Assembly: GCF_041431415.1 (NCBI RefSeq)
Contig: NZ_CP107845.1
Coordinates: 7,006,001 to 7,070,000 of the forward strand
From: Streptomyces sp. NBC_00513
GTDB taxonomy: Bacteria > Actinomycetota > Actinomycetes > Streptomycetales > Streptomycetaceae
Direction: 5' to 3'
Length of the DNA: 64,000 nt
The notes under the pieces were generated by a model. That model did no database searches, was not told the DNA's origin, and saw only the letters and a program-made list of their open reading frames with translations. Positions 35,170-44,459 of the stretch are shown one piece after another. Each line of letters opens with the position of its first letter. Position 1 is the stretch's first letter. A program made the position numbers and the translations under genes.

Positions 35170-38100
35170 CGTACCCGGACGAGACCTACGAGAAGACGTT
35201 CACGGGCCAGGAGCCCTTCATCGCCCAACACCGCTCCGCCGGCGCCGGGCTGCTGCCCGCCGCGGTGCAGCTTGAGATGGCGATGGTGGGAGTCGCCCGA
35301 CGCAGGCCGTTCACTCCGCTGGAACTCACCGACGTGACGTTCCTGCGACCCCTCACCATCAGCGACGACGCGACGGCTCCCGTCCGCCTCGACGTGTCCT
35401 TCGGGCCGCCGATCCGCTTCGAACTGAGCACGGTCGTGGCCGGCGAACGCAAGCCGCTGTCCAGCGGCACCGGTCGGCTGCTGCTCCCGGGCGACGTCCC
35501 GGCCCCCACCGCCGACACCGTTCCCGGACCGCGGATCACCGGCGCACGGACCATCGACCCGGACCGGCTGTACGACAGCTGGGCACGCGAGGGCCTCCAG
35601 TACGGGCCGGACTTCCGCACCGTCCGGGACCTCTCCGTCGGAGACGACGGCGTGGCCGGGGCGACGCTGAGGTCCGACGCCGAACCCGTGCCCTGGTACG
35701 CGCATCCGCTCCTGGTGGACGGGGTGTTCCAGGTCGTGAGCTGCGCGCTCCAGGACCTCACGGGAGCCGACGGCCCCCACCCCATGCTGCCGATCGGCAT
35801 CGCCCGGTTCCGGGTCCTCACCGACCTCTCGGCGCTGTCGACCGGTGCCACCGTCCTGGTGCGCCGCACCGGCGTCGACGGCGCGTACGCGACCGCCGAC
35901 GCGACTCTGCTGGGGCCCTCCCACGAGGTCGCCGCGGAGTTCGAGGGGCTCCGCATGCGGCGAACGGCCGCCGTCTCGCGAACGGCCGCCGCCTCGGCCC
36001 CGGCACGACCGGCCGCGCTGCCCATCAGCCGGATCGTGTGGCGTTCCGCACCAGCGAAAGCCGCCCGGACCGAGCCGGTGACCGGTACCTGGGTGGTGCT
36101 GCACGACGCCGGCACGGACGGCCTCGGAGCACGCGCCGCCGGACGGCTTCGGGCCGACGGCGCCCGCGTGGTGGAGGTCGGCATCGGCCCGTCCGGACCG
36201 CGGGCGCACGAACACGCACAGGAACGGGCCGGAGACGGCGACGGTGACCGTGACCTGCGGATGCTCGCGCAGCCGGACGAGGAGGCGTTCCGGCGGCTCT
36301 GGGACGAGGTCGGGGACCCGATCGCCGGTGTGGTGCACCTGTGGAACGCCGGCGAGGTGTCCGACGGCGCCCAGGGGGAGGAGACGGAACTCCGCCTCGG
36401 CCTCTACGGCTGTCTGGCCGCCCTGCGGACCCTCGGCGAGCGGCAGCGCAAGGGCCGCTTCCTCGTCGTGACCCGGGACGGGCAAGCAGTCGCGGACGGA
36501 GACCGGCCGGTTCCCGCGCGCGCCGCCCTGTGGGGCTTCCTCCGTACCGCCGCCATCGAGTACTCGGGCCTGCGCCCCCGCCTCGTCGACATCGACCGGT
36601 CCTCCGACGACGCCCTCCAGGCGCTCCTCGCGGAACTCGGCGACAGCGACGGCCCGACCGAGACCGGCTACCGGCAGGGTGTCCGCCGGGTACCCGTCCG
36701 CGTTCGCGACCGTTCCGCGCACGCCGCGCCCCGCTCACGCCCGGGGCCGGTCAGGCAGGGCGGCCGCTACCTCATCCTCGGCGGGCACGGCGGTCTGGGC
36801 CTGGAGGTCGCCGACAGGTTCGCACGGGACGGCGCCGGCGTCGTCGCGTTGGTCAGCCGCTCCGGCGCGGCGGCCCTCGACCGGCAGCGGACGGCCGCGA
36901 TCCGCGCACACGGCTGCGAGGTCGTCTCCTACAGCGCGGACGTCACCACCCCCGGCGCCCTGGCGGCCGTGGTGCAGCGGGCCCGCGCCGAGTACGGCGT
37001 GCTGCACGGCGTGGTTCACGCCGCCGGCACGCTCAAGGACGGCCTGATCCGCAGCGCCACCGCCGAGGACATCGCCGCGGTGATGCGGCCCAAGGTCGAC
37101 GGGGTCCGCGAGCTGGCGACCGCGGTGGCCGGGCAGGACCTGGACTTCGCCGTGTTGTTCGCGTCGGTCTCCGGCACGTTCGGCAACCTCGGGCAGGCCG
37201 GGTACGCCGCGGCCAACGCCTACCTCGACGCCTTCGCGCAGGCACACGGCTCGCCGTGGCTGAGCATCGACTGGGGCCTGTGGGGTGAGGTGGGCATGGG
37301 TACGGCCGTCGCCGAGCAGTTGCGGCGGCGCGGTGTCCGGCCGCTCGGCACCGCGGAGGGTCTGGACGCCCTCATCGCGGTACTGGGGTCGCGGGAAGAC
37401 CCCCGCCAGGTCGTCGTCGCCCACCCGGACGCCGGCGCCGAGGTCATCGAGCCGGAGGCCGCGGAAGCCGAAGCCGAAGTCGAAGCTCCCTCCGTCGTAC
37501 GGGCCGAGGCGCGCACCGGCGTACCGAACACGGCCGGTGGGACGGCCGGGGCCGGCGGGTCGGGCGTGGGCGCCGGGGAACACGTCGCCGACGGCCTGGA
37601 GCGGTTCCTCGCCGAGCGGCTCGGTGTCGCCTCCTTCGACCGCGACACCCCCCTGTCGGACTACGGCATGAGTTCGATCATGAGCGTCGAGCTGTCGGAG
37701 GAACTGTCCCGCAGGTGGGGCATACACCTCCCGGCGACGCTCTTCCTGGAGTACGGCGAGTTCGCCGAGCTGGTGCAGGCCCTGACCGACCGCTACGGCG
37801 CCGCCACCGCGGTGGCCGCGCCGGAACCCCCCGAGCCGGTCGGGTCCGTCGAGCCCTCCCAGCCGGCCGAGCCCTCCCAGCGGGTCGGGCTTTCCGAGCC
37901 GGCCGACCTGGTACGGCCCTTCTTGCCCACCCGCCCCGGCGAGCCGCTCCCGGCATCCGGCCCCGACCGCCCGCTCCCGACACCGCGACGCCGCACGCGG
38001 GCCGACGGCCGTGACGCGGACGTGGCGATCGTCGCCGTCTCCGGTGACCTGCCGGGCGCCGCCGGCGGCGCGGTGGAGCTGTGGGACCTGCTCCGCTCCG

Positions 38101-41100
38101 GCGGCAACGCGTTCACCGAGGTCCCGGCGGAACGCTGGGACATCGACACCCACTTCGAGCCGCGCGGCCCCCGCATGACGGGCACCTACTGCCGCACCGG
38201 TGCGTTCGTCTCGGGCATCGACCGCTTCGATCCGAGCTTCTTCGGCATCTCCGTACGCGAGGCCGAGGAGATGGACGTACAACAGAAGCTGCTGCTGGAA
38301 CACGCCTGGACGGTGCGGGACGACAGCGCTCTCGCCGACCGCCGCGACATCGGCGTCTTCGTCGGCGCCACCTACACCCACCACCGTGACACGCAGGGTC
38401 TGGAGACCGTCGGACCGCACACCGCGCTCGGCTCCATGAACGCGGTACTGGCCAACCGGATCTCGTACGCCCTGGACCTCACCGGCCCGTCGCAGACCGT
38501 CGACACCCTTTGCTCGTCCTCGCTCGTCGCCATCCAGCAAGCGGTCGCCGCACTGCGTGCGGGGCACTGCGGCGCCGCCATCGTGGCGGCCTGCCAGGTC
38601 GGCCTGACTCCTTGGTACTACCGCAGCCTGAGCCGGCTCGGCGCGCTGTCCGAGACCCTGCCGAGGCCCTTCGACGAGCGGGCGGACGGATTCCTGCCCG
38701 GCGAGGGCGCGTTGGCCGTGATGCTGAAGCCGCTCGCGGACGCGGAACGGGACGGCGACCGGATCTGGGGCGTCATCCGCGGTACGGCCGTCAACCACGG
38801 GGGCCGCGGCAGCGCCCTGCCGGTGCCCCGCAGCGAGGCCCAGGCCGCGGTCGTCCGGGCCGCGCTCGCCGACGCCGGACTGGCCCCCGCGGACGTCTCC
38901 CTGATCGAGACGCACGGCACCGCGACCCGGCTCGGCGACCCGATCGAGATCGCCGCGCTGACCGAGGTGTTCGGTGGCGATCCGGACCGCACCGGCCCGT
39001 GCCACATCGGGACGGTGAAGGGAAACATCGGACACCTGGAGCCCGCGGCCGGACTCGCCGGCCTGCTGAAGGTGCTGCTGTCCCTGCGACACCGGGAGAT
39101 ACCGCCCGTCGCCGGCCACGAGACCCCCAGCAGCCACCTCGACCTGTCCACCGGACCGTTCGTGATCCCGGTCGAGCCGCAGCCATGGACCTCGGACGGT
39201 CCGCGCCGGGCGGGGATCAGCTCCTTCGGCATGGGCGGCACCAACGCGCACATCGTCGTGGAGGAGTACATCGGGGAGCCCGGGTACGGGCAGTCCGGCC
39301 ACGATGCCCCCGAGGCCGCCACCGAACGGGACGAGCATCTGCTCGTCCTCTCCGCCCACACCCCGCAGGCCCTGCTCCGGCGCATGGCGGACGTCCGCCC
39401 GCTGCTGGCGCGGGGGACCGCGGACGACCTGCGCGCCCTGTGCCGCTCCAGTGCCATCGGACGCGACCACCGGGCCCACCGGGTCGCCGTCCTGGGGAAC
39501 ACGGCCGACGAACTGAGCACCGCCTTGGCCACGGCGCTGCACCTGGCGGACCGGGCACCCGGCACCGTCGTACGCGGCGACACTCTGGTGGAGAGCGCCT
39601 CGACCGGGCTCGGCGGGCCCGCCCTGCGCTACGTCGCCGGCGGCACCGTCGACTGGGCCGCGGTGTACCCGGGCCCGCCGGCACGCCACCGCGCCCTGCC
39701 TCCCTACCCGTTCGGGACGCCGACCGACACCGCGGTGACGTCCCCGCCCGCACCACCGGCCGGCCCTGCCGCACAGGACGTGGCCGCTGCCCTACGGCGG
39801 CTCGCGCCCGCCCACCGGGTGCTGGGCGAGGACACCGTGCCCGGGGCGCTCCCCGTGGCCCTCGGGCTGCGCTCGGGCGAGGTCCTGCGCCGGATCGTCT
39901 TCACGGGCCGGGGAACCGGAACCCACTCCCTCACCAGTGACCTGGACGACCCCACCCGCAACGGACCGGCCGCCTTCCGTCACGCCGACCGGGTCATCGC
40001 CCGACTCACCACCACCGACACCCCGGCCGGCCAGGAGCCCGCCGCCGTCGACCTGGACGCACTGCGGGCCGGCCTCGGCCGGACCCTGCAACCGGACGGC
40101 CTCTACGCCTGGTTCGCGGCGAAGGGCATGGAACTCACCGCCCCGCTCCGCTCCATCGCCGAGGTGCACTACGAGCCGGGCCGCGTGCTCGTACGCATCG
40201 ACGTTCCCGCCGACAGCCCCCTGGAGGCGCAGACGGTCGCGATCGACGCCGCCCTTCAGGCCATGGCCGTGCTCACGCTCGCGGACCCCGCCGCCCCGTC
40301 GGCCACCTATCTGCCGGTCTCCATCGGCCGGGCGACCCGCTGGGCGGATCCGGCGCGGACGGTGTTCGTGTTGCTCGAAGGCGCCGAGCCCGCGAGCGAC
40401 GGCACGCGACGCGGCGACGCGACGCTCTTCGCCGCCGACGGCCGGGTGTTGGCCCGGCTCGACGAAGTCGAGTACCGGACGGTGGCCGCCGACGACGCAC
40501 CGCCCTCTCGCCCCGCCCACCGCACGCCGCACGCCGCGGCATCGGAGGCGGCGATCGTCACGGTGGTACGCGACGTCCTGCGCGACCCGGGTGTCACCGC
40601 GACCACCTCACTGTCCGCCGCGGGCCTCGACTCCATGCTGGCGACGGCCATCGCGGCCGACATCGAGACGGAGTACGGGGTACAACTCAGCCCGACGGAC
40701 GTCCTGGACGCCGCGGACTGCCGTACCCTCGCCGCGCACGTCGCCGAACTGGCGGCCGACGGAGCGTTCACCACAGACCCGGACACAGACCCGGCCCCGG
40801 CCCCGGTCGAGGGCCCCGAGGCGGCGGCCCCCGAGGCAGCGGTCCCCGAGGCGGCGGTCCCCGGCGCGGCCTCGGCCACCGTCGGTCCGGCAGTCCTCGA
40901 AGACACGGCGGCTGCCGAGGACATGGCCGTCATCGGCCTGGCCCTGGCGCTCCCCGGTGCCTCGGACCCGGAGCGGCTCTGGTCCCTCCTGGCCGGCGCC
41001 GGCGAGGAGATCCACCCGGCGCCGGCCCACCGCTGGGGACGGTACGCGGATGGTCACGAGCCCGACATGGGCGGATTCCTCGACAACGTGGAGGAGTTCG

Positions 41101-44100
41101 ACGCCCGGTTCTTCGACTTCTTCCCCAAACAGGCGGAGGTCCTCGACCCGCAGGTCCGCTGGCTGCTCCGTACCGCCTGGGAGGCACTGGAGTCGGCCGG
41201 CCTGCCGCCCAGGCAACTGGCCTCCTCCACCGGCGTGTTCGTGGGCGCCAGTTACCAGCACTACAAGGACTACAACATCGAGCCGGAGCTGGACGCCCCC
41301 AGCGGTCTCGGCAACCACAACGCGTTCCTCGCGAACCGGGTGAGTTACTTCCTGGATCTGCACGGGCCGAGCATGACGATCGACACGTTGTGTTCGTCTT
41401 CGCTGGTCGCCCTGCACACGGCGGTGCGCAGCATCCGTGACGGCGAGTGCGACCAGGCGATCGTGGCCGGTGTTCGCGTCGGCATGTCCCCGCTGCACTA
41501 CGTCGCGATGCGAAACCTGCGAGCCCTGTCGCCTTCGGGTGCCTCCCGGCCGTTCGATGCGGGGGCGGACGGGTTCGTGCCGGGTGAGGGTGTGGTGACG
41601 GTGGTGGTGAAGCCGCTCCGGGCCGCTTTGCGGGACGGTGACCGGATCCGGGGTGTCATCAAGGGCAGTGCGGTCAATCACGGTGGTCGTACGAGTGGGT
41701 TGACGGTTCCGAGCAGTGCGGCGCAACAGGAAGTGATCTCCGCGGCGTTGCGGGACGCGCGGGTGTCGGTGGACTCGATCGGTCTGGTGGAGGCGCACGG
41801 GACGGGGACGGGTCTGGGTGATCCGATCGAGGTGGAGGGTTTGACCCGTGCGTGGCGTGGAGTCACGGACAGGTCGCAGTTCTGTGCGATCGGCTCCCTG
41901 AAGGGGAACGTCGGCCATCTGGAGCCGGCGGCGGGTTTGGCGGGGTTGGTGAAGGTGCTTCTGGCGATGGAGCACGGGATGGTTCCACCGTCACTGCACG
42001 TGGTGCGGCCCAACGACCACATCCGGTTCGAGGAGACGCCGTTCTATCTGGCCGACCGTGCGGTGGAGTGGCCGCGGGACGGTGAGCCTCGTCGGGCCGC
42101 GGTGAGTGCGTTCGGCATGGGTGGCGTGAACGCCCACGTCATCGTCGAGGAGCCTCCCGTCCCACTGACGCGTGAGGTGCCGGTTCAGGATTCGTTCGTC
42201 GTGCGGGTGAGTGGGGCTGACGAGTCGGCGCTGCGGTCACTGGCGGGCGCGTACGCCGACCGGTTCGACGTGGTACGCGACACCTGGGAGACCGCCGACC
42301 TCTGCCACACCGCCAACACCGGCCGCTCCCCGCTGGAGTTCCAGACCGCCGTCCACGGGCGAACGGCCGCCGAACTCGCCACCGCGCTGCGCTCCGTCGC
42401 CGCCGGCCGCATGCGCCCCGCCCGCGTCGACATCGACCTGACCGCCGAAGCGGCGGCGCTCCGCGCCGGGTCGACCGCGGGACCGCACGGATCCGTCGGC
42501 GCCGCCGAGTTGACCGGGGTCGGCTACGCGCACATCGACTGGCCCGCTCTCTCCGCCGTTGGTGCCCGCGTGACGGACCTCCCCACCTATCCGTTCGCAC
42601 GGGGTGCGTACTGGCACACCACCGGCCCGTCGCTCGCCGCGTCCGGCCCGCTGCCGACGGGGGTCGAGGCGGTGCGCGTCGACTGGCGCGTACGGGAGTT
42701 GCCCCCCACCCCCACCCCCACCCCCGCTCACGGCTCGGCCCCCGCCCCGGGCTCGGGCGCGGTACGCCTGGTCACGGCCGACCCCGAGCTCGGGCGCGCG
42801 CTGACGACGGCGCTCCGGAGGCGGGGCGTGACCGTGGTCGAGCCCGGCCGCCGGGCGGACGGGGCCATCGTGATCGGCACCCAGGACAGCCGAAGCGGCG
42901 GAATCGACGAACTCGCCACTTTCTGGGCAGAGTTGAGCAACATCGTGGCGAGCCTGCCCGCGCGCGGGGCAATGCTGTGGGCGGACTTCCACGCCGCCGC
43001 CGTGCATCCCGAAGAACGCGGCAGCCTGCGCCCCGAGCGGGCTGCCATGGCCATGGCCGTACGGTCTGCCGGAGCCGAAGGCCGCAGGCCCACCGCGGTC
43101 GTGCACCTGGACCCCGCCGAACCGGCCGAGACACTCGCCGGCCGCCTGGCAGCCGAGTACGGCGCCCTGACGGCCGTGACGGACAGCGAAACCGAGCCCC
43201 GGACTCAGGCCGAGACGGATGCCGGCGGAGACACCGTCGTCGCCGCCCACCGACGGGGCGTCCGGTACACGCCGCACTCCGTGCCGACGGTGCCCGGCGC
43301 GCCGTACGCCCTGCCCCCCGACGGGTACTGCCTGGTCACCGGAGGGCTGGGCGCGGTGGGACTGCGCCTGACCGGGCGGCTGATCGATCGGGGGGCCAAG
43401 CGCATCGGCATCATCGGCCGGTCGGCCCTCGATCCCGCGCGCTCCGAGGCCCTGCGGGACCTGGCCGCGCGCGCCGACGTCGACTACGTGTCCTGCGACG
43501 TGTCCGACCCCGAGGCGCTCGCCGCGGTCGCCGGGCTGTTGGGGCGGCGCTGGGGCCGGCTGGTCGGCGTGGTGCACTCCTCAGGCGGGGTCAATCCGTT
43601 CGGGGCGATGCACCGCCGGCCGTGGAGCGATGCCGAGAAGGTGCTCGCCCCCAAGGTCCCCGGCTCGCTGAACGTCGTACGACTGGCGAAGGAGGAGGGC
43701 GCCGACTTCGTCGTCCTGGTGTCCTCGATCGCCGGTACGCAGGCCTCGGCCGGCCGGGGACTGGTCGACTACAGCCTCGCCAACGCCTACCAACTGGCCC
43801 TCGCCGAAAAGGAGAACGACGCCGTCACGATCGTCACCGCGCACGCCTGGCCCAACTGGACGGGCATCGGCATGAAAGCGGACGCGTCCTTCTCCGCCGC
43901 CCACTCGATCGGCGCCGAGCAGGCACTGGACGCCTTCGTCGACCACCTGCGGACGGGCGGCGCCGTGATCTTCCCGGGAAGCACCGCCACCGCCCCGGCG
44001 GAGCCCGTGGAGCCCGTCGAGTCCGAGCCCTTCGACTCCGTCGCCACGCCCACGCCGCCGCGGGCACGACCCGAGGCCGTCGTCGTTCCCGCACCGACAC

Positions 44101-44459
44101 GCGCCGGTCACGACCGCGCGGGCATGCGGGCCCGGGTCCGTGACGCCTTCGTGCACGTACTGGGCGAGGACCCCGGGGAGCGCCCGCTGCCCGGGCTGGG
44201 CCTGGACTCCCTGATGATCGCCGAGCTGACCACGGTGCTCGAACAACGCAGCGGCCTGACCGTCGACCCGTCGCTGCTGATGCGGGCACGCACGGCCGAC
44301 GACATCGCGGCCGGGCTGGCCGCCCACGAGGCGCCGGCCGCCAGTCGGCCGCCCACCCCCGACCGGGACGACCCGCCCACCCCCGACCACGACGACCCGT
44401 CCGCGTCCGCCCTGAGCGCCCTGCTGCGCCCGCTGCTCCAGCGGGACGGGCAGCGATGA
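35166..44459 (+). CDS. PKS 2: DH-KR-ACP-KS-DH-ACP-KS-KR-ACP (no AT)
   Basis: 3097 aa from GTG 35166 overlapping the previous stop (GTGA); the upstream open frame to 34836 is only the other frame of the AT. The protein opens within a DH: H22 (HRSAGAGLLP) and D185, finishing module 2. KR with Y680 (GYAAAN). ACP Ser837 (GMSSI). Module 3: KS3 from about 952, Cys1116 (TLCSSS), DH with H1550 (HRVLGEDTVP) and D1694, ACP Ser1823. Module 4: KS4 from about 1919, Cys2076, KR with Y2869 (DYSLAN), ACP Ser3015. No AT is present, so modules 3 and 4 must be loaded in trans. Module 3 has a DH but no KR. The middle of KS4 is nearly identical in DNA to KS2. Confidence 0.92.
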   Translation: MTYPDETYEKTFTGQEPFIAQHRSAGAGLLPAAVQLEMAMVGVARRRPFTPLELTDVTFLRPLTISDDATAPVRLDVSFGPPIRFELSTVVAGERKPLSSGTGRLLLPGDVPAPTADTVPGPRITGARTIDPDRLYDSWAREGLQYGPDFRTVRDLSVGDDGVAGATLRSDAEPVPWYAHPLLVDGVFQVVSCALQDLTGADGPHPMLPIGIARFRVLTDLSALSTGATVLVRRTGVDGAYATADATLLGPSHEVAAEFEGLRMRRTAAVSRTAAASAPARPAALPISRIVWRSAPAKAARTEPVTGTWVVLHDAGTDGLGARAAGRLRADGARVVEVGIGPSGPRAHEHAQERAGDGDGDRDLRMLAQPDEEAFRRLWDEVGDPIAGVVHLWNAGEVSDGAQGEETELRLGLYGCLAALRTLGERQRKGRFLVVTRDGQAVADGDRPVPARAALWGFLRTAAIEYSGLRPRLVDIDRSSDDALQALLAELGDSDGPTETGYRQGVRRVPVRVRDRSAHAAPRSRPGPVRQGGRYLILGGHGGLGLEVADRFARDGAGVVALVSRSGAAALDRQRTAAIRAHGCEVVSYSADVTTPGALAAVVQRARAEYGVLHGVVHAAGTLKDGLIRSATAEDIAAVMRPKVDGVRELATAVAGQDLDFAVLFASVSGTFGNLGQAGYAAANAYLDAFAQAHGSPWLSIDWGLWGEVGMGTAVAEQLRRRGVRPLGTAEGLDALIAVLGSREDPRQVVVAHPDAGAEVIEPEAAEAEAEVEAPSVVRAEARTGVPNTAGGTAGAGGSGVGAGEHVADGLERFLAERLGVASFDRDTPLSDYGMSSIMSVELSEELSRRWGIHLPATLFLEYGEFAELVQALTDRYGAATAVAAPEPPEPVGSVEPSQPAEPSQRVGLSEPADLVRPFLPTRPGEPLPASGPDRPLPTPRRRTRADGRDADVAIVAVSGDLPGAAGGAVELWDLLRSGGNAFTEVPAERWDIDTHFEPRGPRMTGTYCRTGAFVSGIDRFDPSFFGISVREAEEMDVQQKLLLEHAWTVRDDSALADRRDIGVFVGATYTHHRDTQGLETVGPHTALGSMNAVLANRISYALDLTGPSQTVDTLCSSSLVAIQQAVAALRAGHCGAAIVAACQVGLTPWYYRSLSRLGALSETLPRPFDERADGFLPGEGALAVMLKPLADAERDGDRIWGVIRGTAVNHGGRGSALPVPRSEAQAAVVRAALADAGLAPADVSLIETHGTATRLGDPIEIAALTEVFGGDPDRTGPCHIGTVKGNIGHLEPAAGLAGLLKVLLSLRHREIPPVAGHETPSSHLDLSTGPFVIPVEPQPWTSDGPRRAGISSFGMGGTNAHIVVEEYIGEPGYGQSGHDAPEAATERDEHLLVLSAHTPQALLRRMADVRPLLARGTADDLRALCRSSAIGRDHRAHRVAVLGNTADELSTALATALHLADRAPGTVVRGDTLVESASTGLGGPALRYVAGGTVDWAAVYPGPPARHRALPPYPFGTPTDTAVTSPPAPPAGPAAQDVAAALRRLAPAHRVLGEDTVPGALPVALGLRSGEVLRRIVFTGRGTGTHSLTSDLDDPTRNGPAAFRHADRVIARLTTTDTPAGQEPAAVDLDALRAGLGRTLQPDGLYAWFAAKGMELTAPLRSIAEVHYEPGRVLVRIDVPADSPLEAQTVAIDAALQAMAVLTLADPAAPSATYLPVSIGRATRWADPARTVFVLLEGAEPASDGTRRGDATLFAADGRVLARLDEVEYRTVAADDAPPSRPAHRTPHAAASEAAIVTVVRDVLRDPGVTATTSLSAAGLDSMLATAIAADIETEYGVQLSPTDVLDAADCRTLAAHVAELAADGAFTTDPDTDPAPAPVEGPEAAAPEAAVPEAAVPGAASATVGPAVLEDTAAAEDMAVIGLALALPGASDPERLWSLLAGAGEEIHPAPAHRWGRYADGHEPDMGGFLDNVEEFDARFFDFFPKQAEVLDPQVRWLLRTAWEALESAGLPPRQLASSTGVFVGASYQHYKDYNIEPELDAPSGLGNHNAFLANRVSYFLDLHGPSMTIDTLCSSSLVALHTAVRSIRDGECDQAIVAGVRVGMSPLHYVAMRNLRALSPSGASRPFDAGADGFVPGEGVVTVVVKPLRAALRDGDRIRGVIKGSAVNHGGRTSGLTVPSSAAQQEVISAALRDARVSVDSIGLVEAHGTGTGLGDPIEVEGLTRAWRGVTDRSQFCAIGSLKGNVGHLEPAAGLAGLVKVLLAMEHGMVPPSLHVVRPNDHIRFEETPFYLADRAVEWPRDGEPRRAAVSAFGMGGVNAHVIVEEPPVPLTREVPVQDSFVVRVSGADESALRSLAGAYADRFDVVRDTWETADLCHTANTGRSPLEFQTAVHGRTAAELATALRSVAAGRMRPARVDIDLTAEAAALRAGSTAGPHGSVGAAELTGVGYAHIDWPALSAVGARVTDLPTYPFARGAYWHTTGPSLAASGPLPTGVEAVRVDWRVRELPPTPTPTPAHGSAPAPGSGAVRLVTADPELGRALTTALRRRGVTVVEPGRRADGAIVIGTQDSRSGGIDELATFWAELSNIVASLPARGAMLWADFHAAAVHPEERGSLRPERAAMAMAVRSAGAEGRRPTAVVHLDPAEPAETLAGRLAAEYGALTAVTDSETEPRTQAETDAGGDTVVAAHRRGVRYTPHSVPTVPGAPYALPPDGYCLVTGGLGAVGLRLTGRLIDRGAKRIGIIGRSALDPARSEALRDLAARADVDYVSCDVSDPEALAAVAGLLGRRWGRLVGVVHSSGGVNPFGAMHRRPWSDAEKVLAPKVPGSLNVVRLAKEEGADFVVLVSSIAGTQASAGRGLVDYSLANAYQLALAEKENDAVTIVTAHAWPNWTGIGMKADASFSAAHSIGAEQALDAFVDHLRTGGAVIFPGSTATAPAEPVEPVESEPFDSVATPTPPRARPEAVVVPAPTRAGHDRAGMRARVRDAFVHVLGEDPGERPLPGLGLDSLMIAELTTVLEQRSGLTVDPSLLMRARTADDIAAGLAAHEAPAASRPPTPDRDDPPTPDHDDPSASALSALLRPLLQRDGQR
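41547..42244 (+). repeat. Partial copy B of the duplicated KS region
   Basis: KS4 DNA closely matching 33151-33848 in PKS 1 and, for its second half, 48959 onward in PKS 3. Similarity falls away just past the KS (after TCGGCGCTGCGGTCACTGGC), where the other two copies run on into the AT. It shows KS homogenisation without AT transfer. Confidence 0.85.

Noticed and set aside
36735..39689. 984-aa minus-strand open frame inside PKS 2
   Set aside because: Overlaps KR, ACP and KS motifs on the plus strand and has no recognisable domain.
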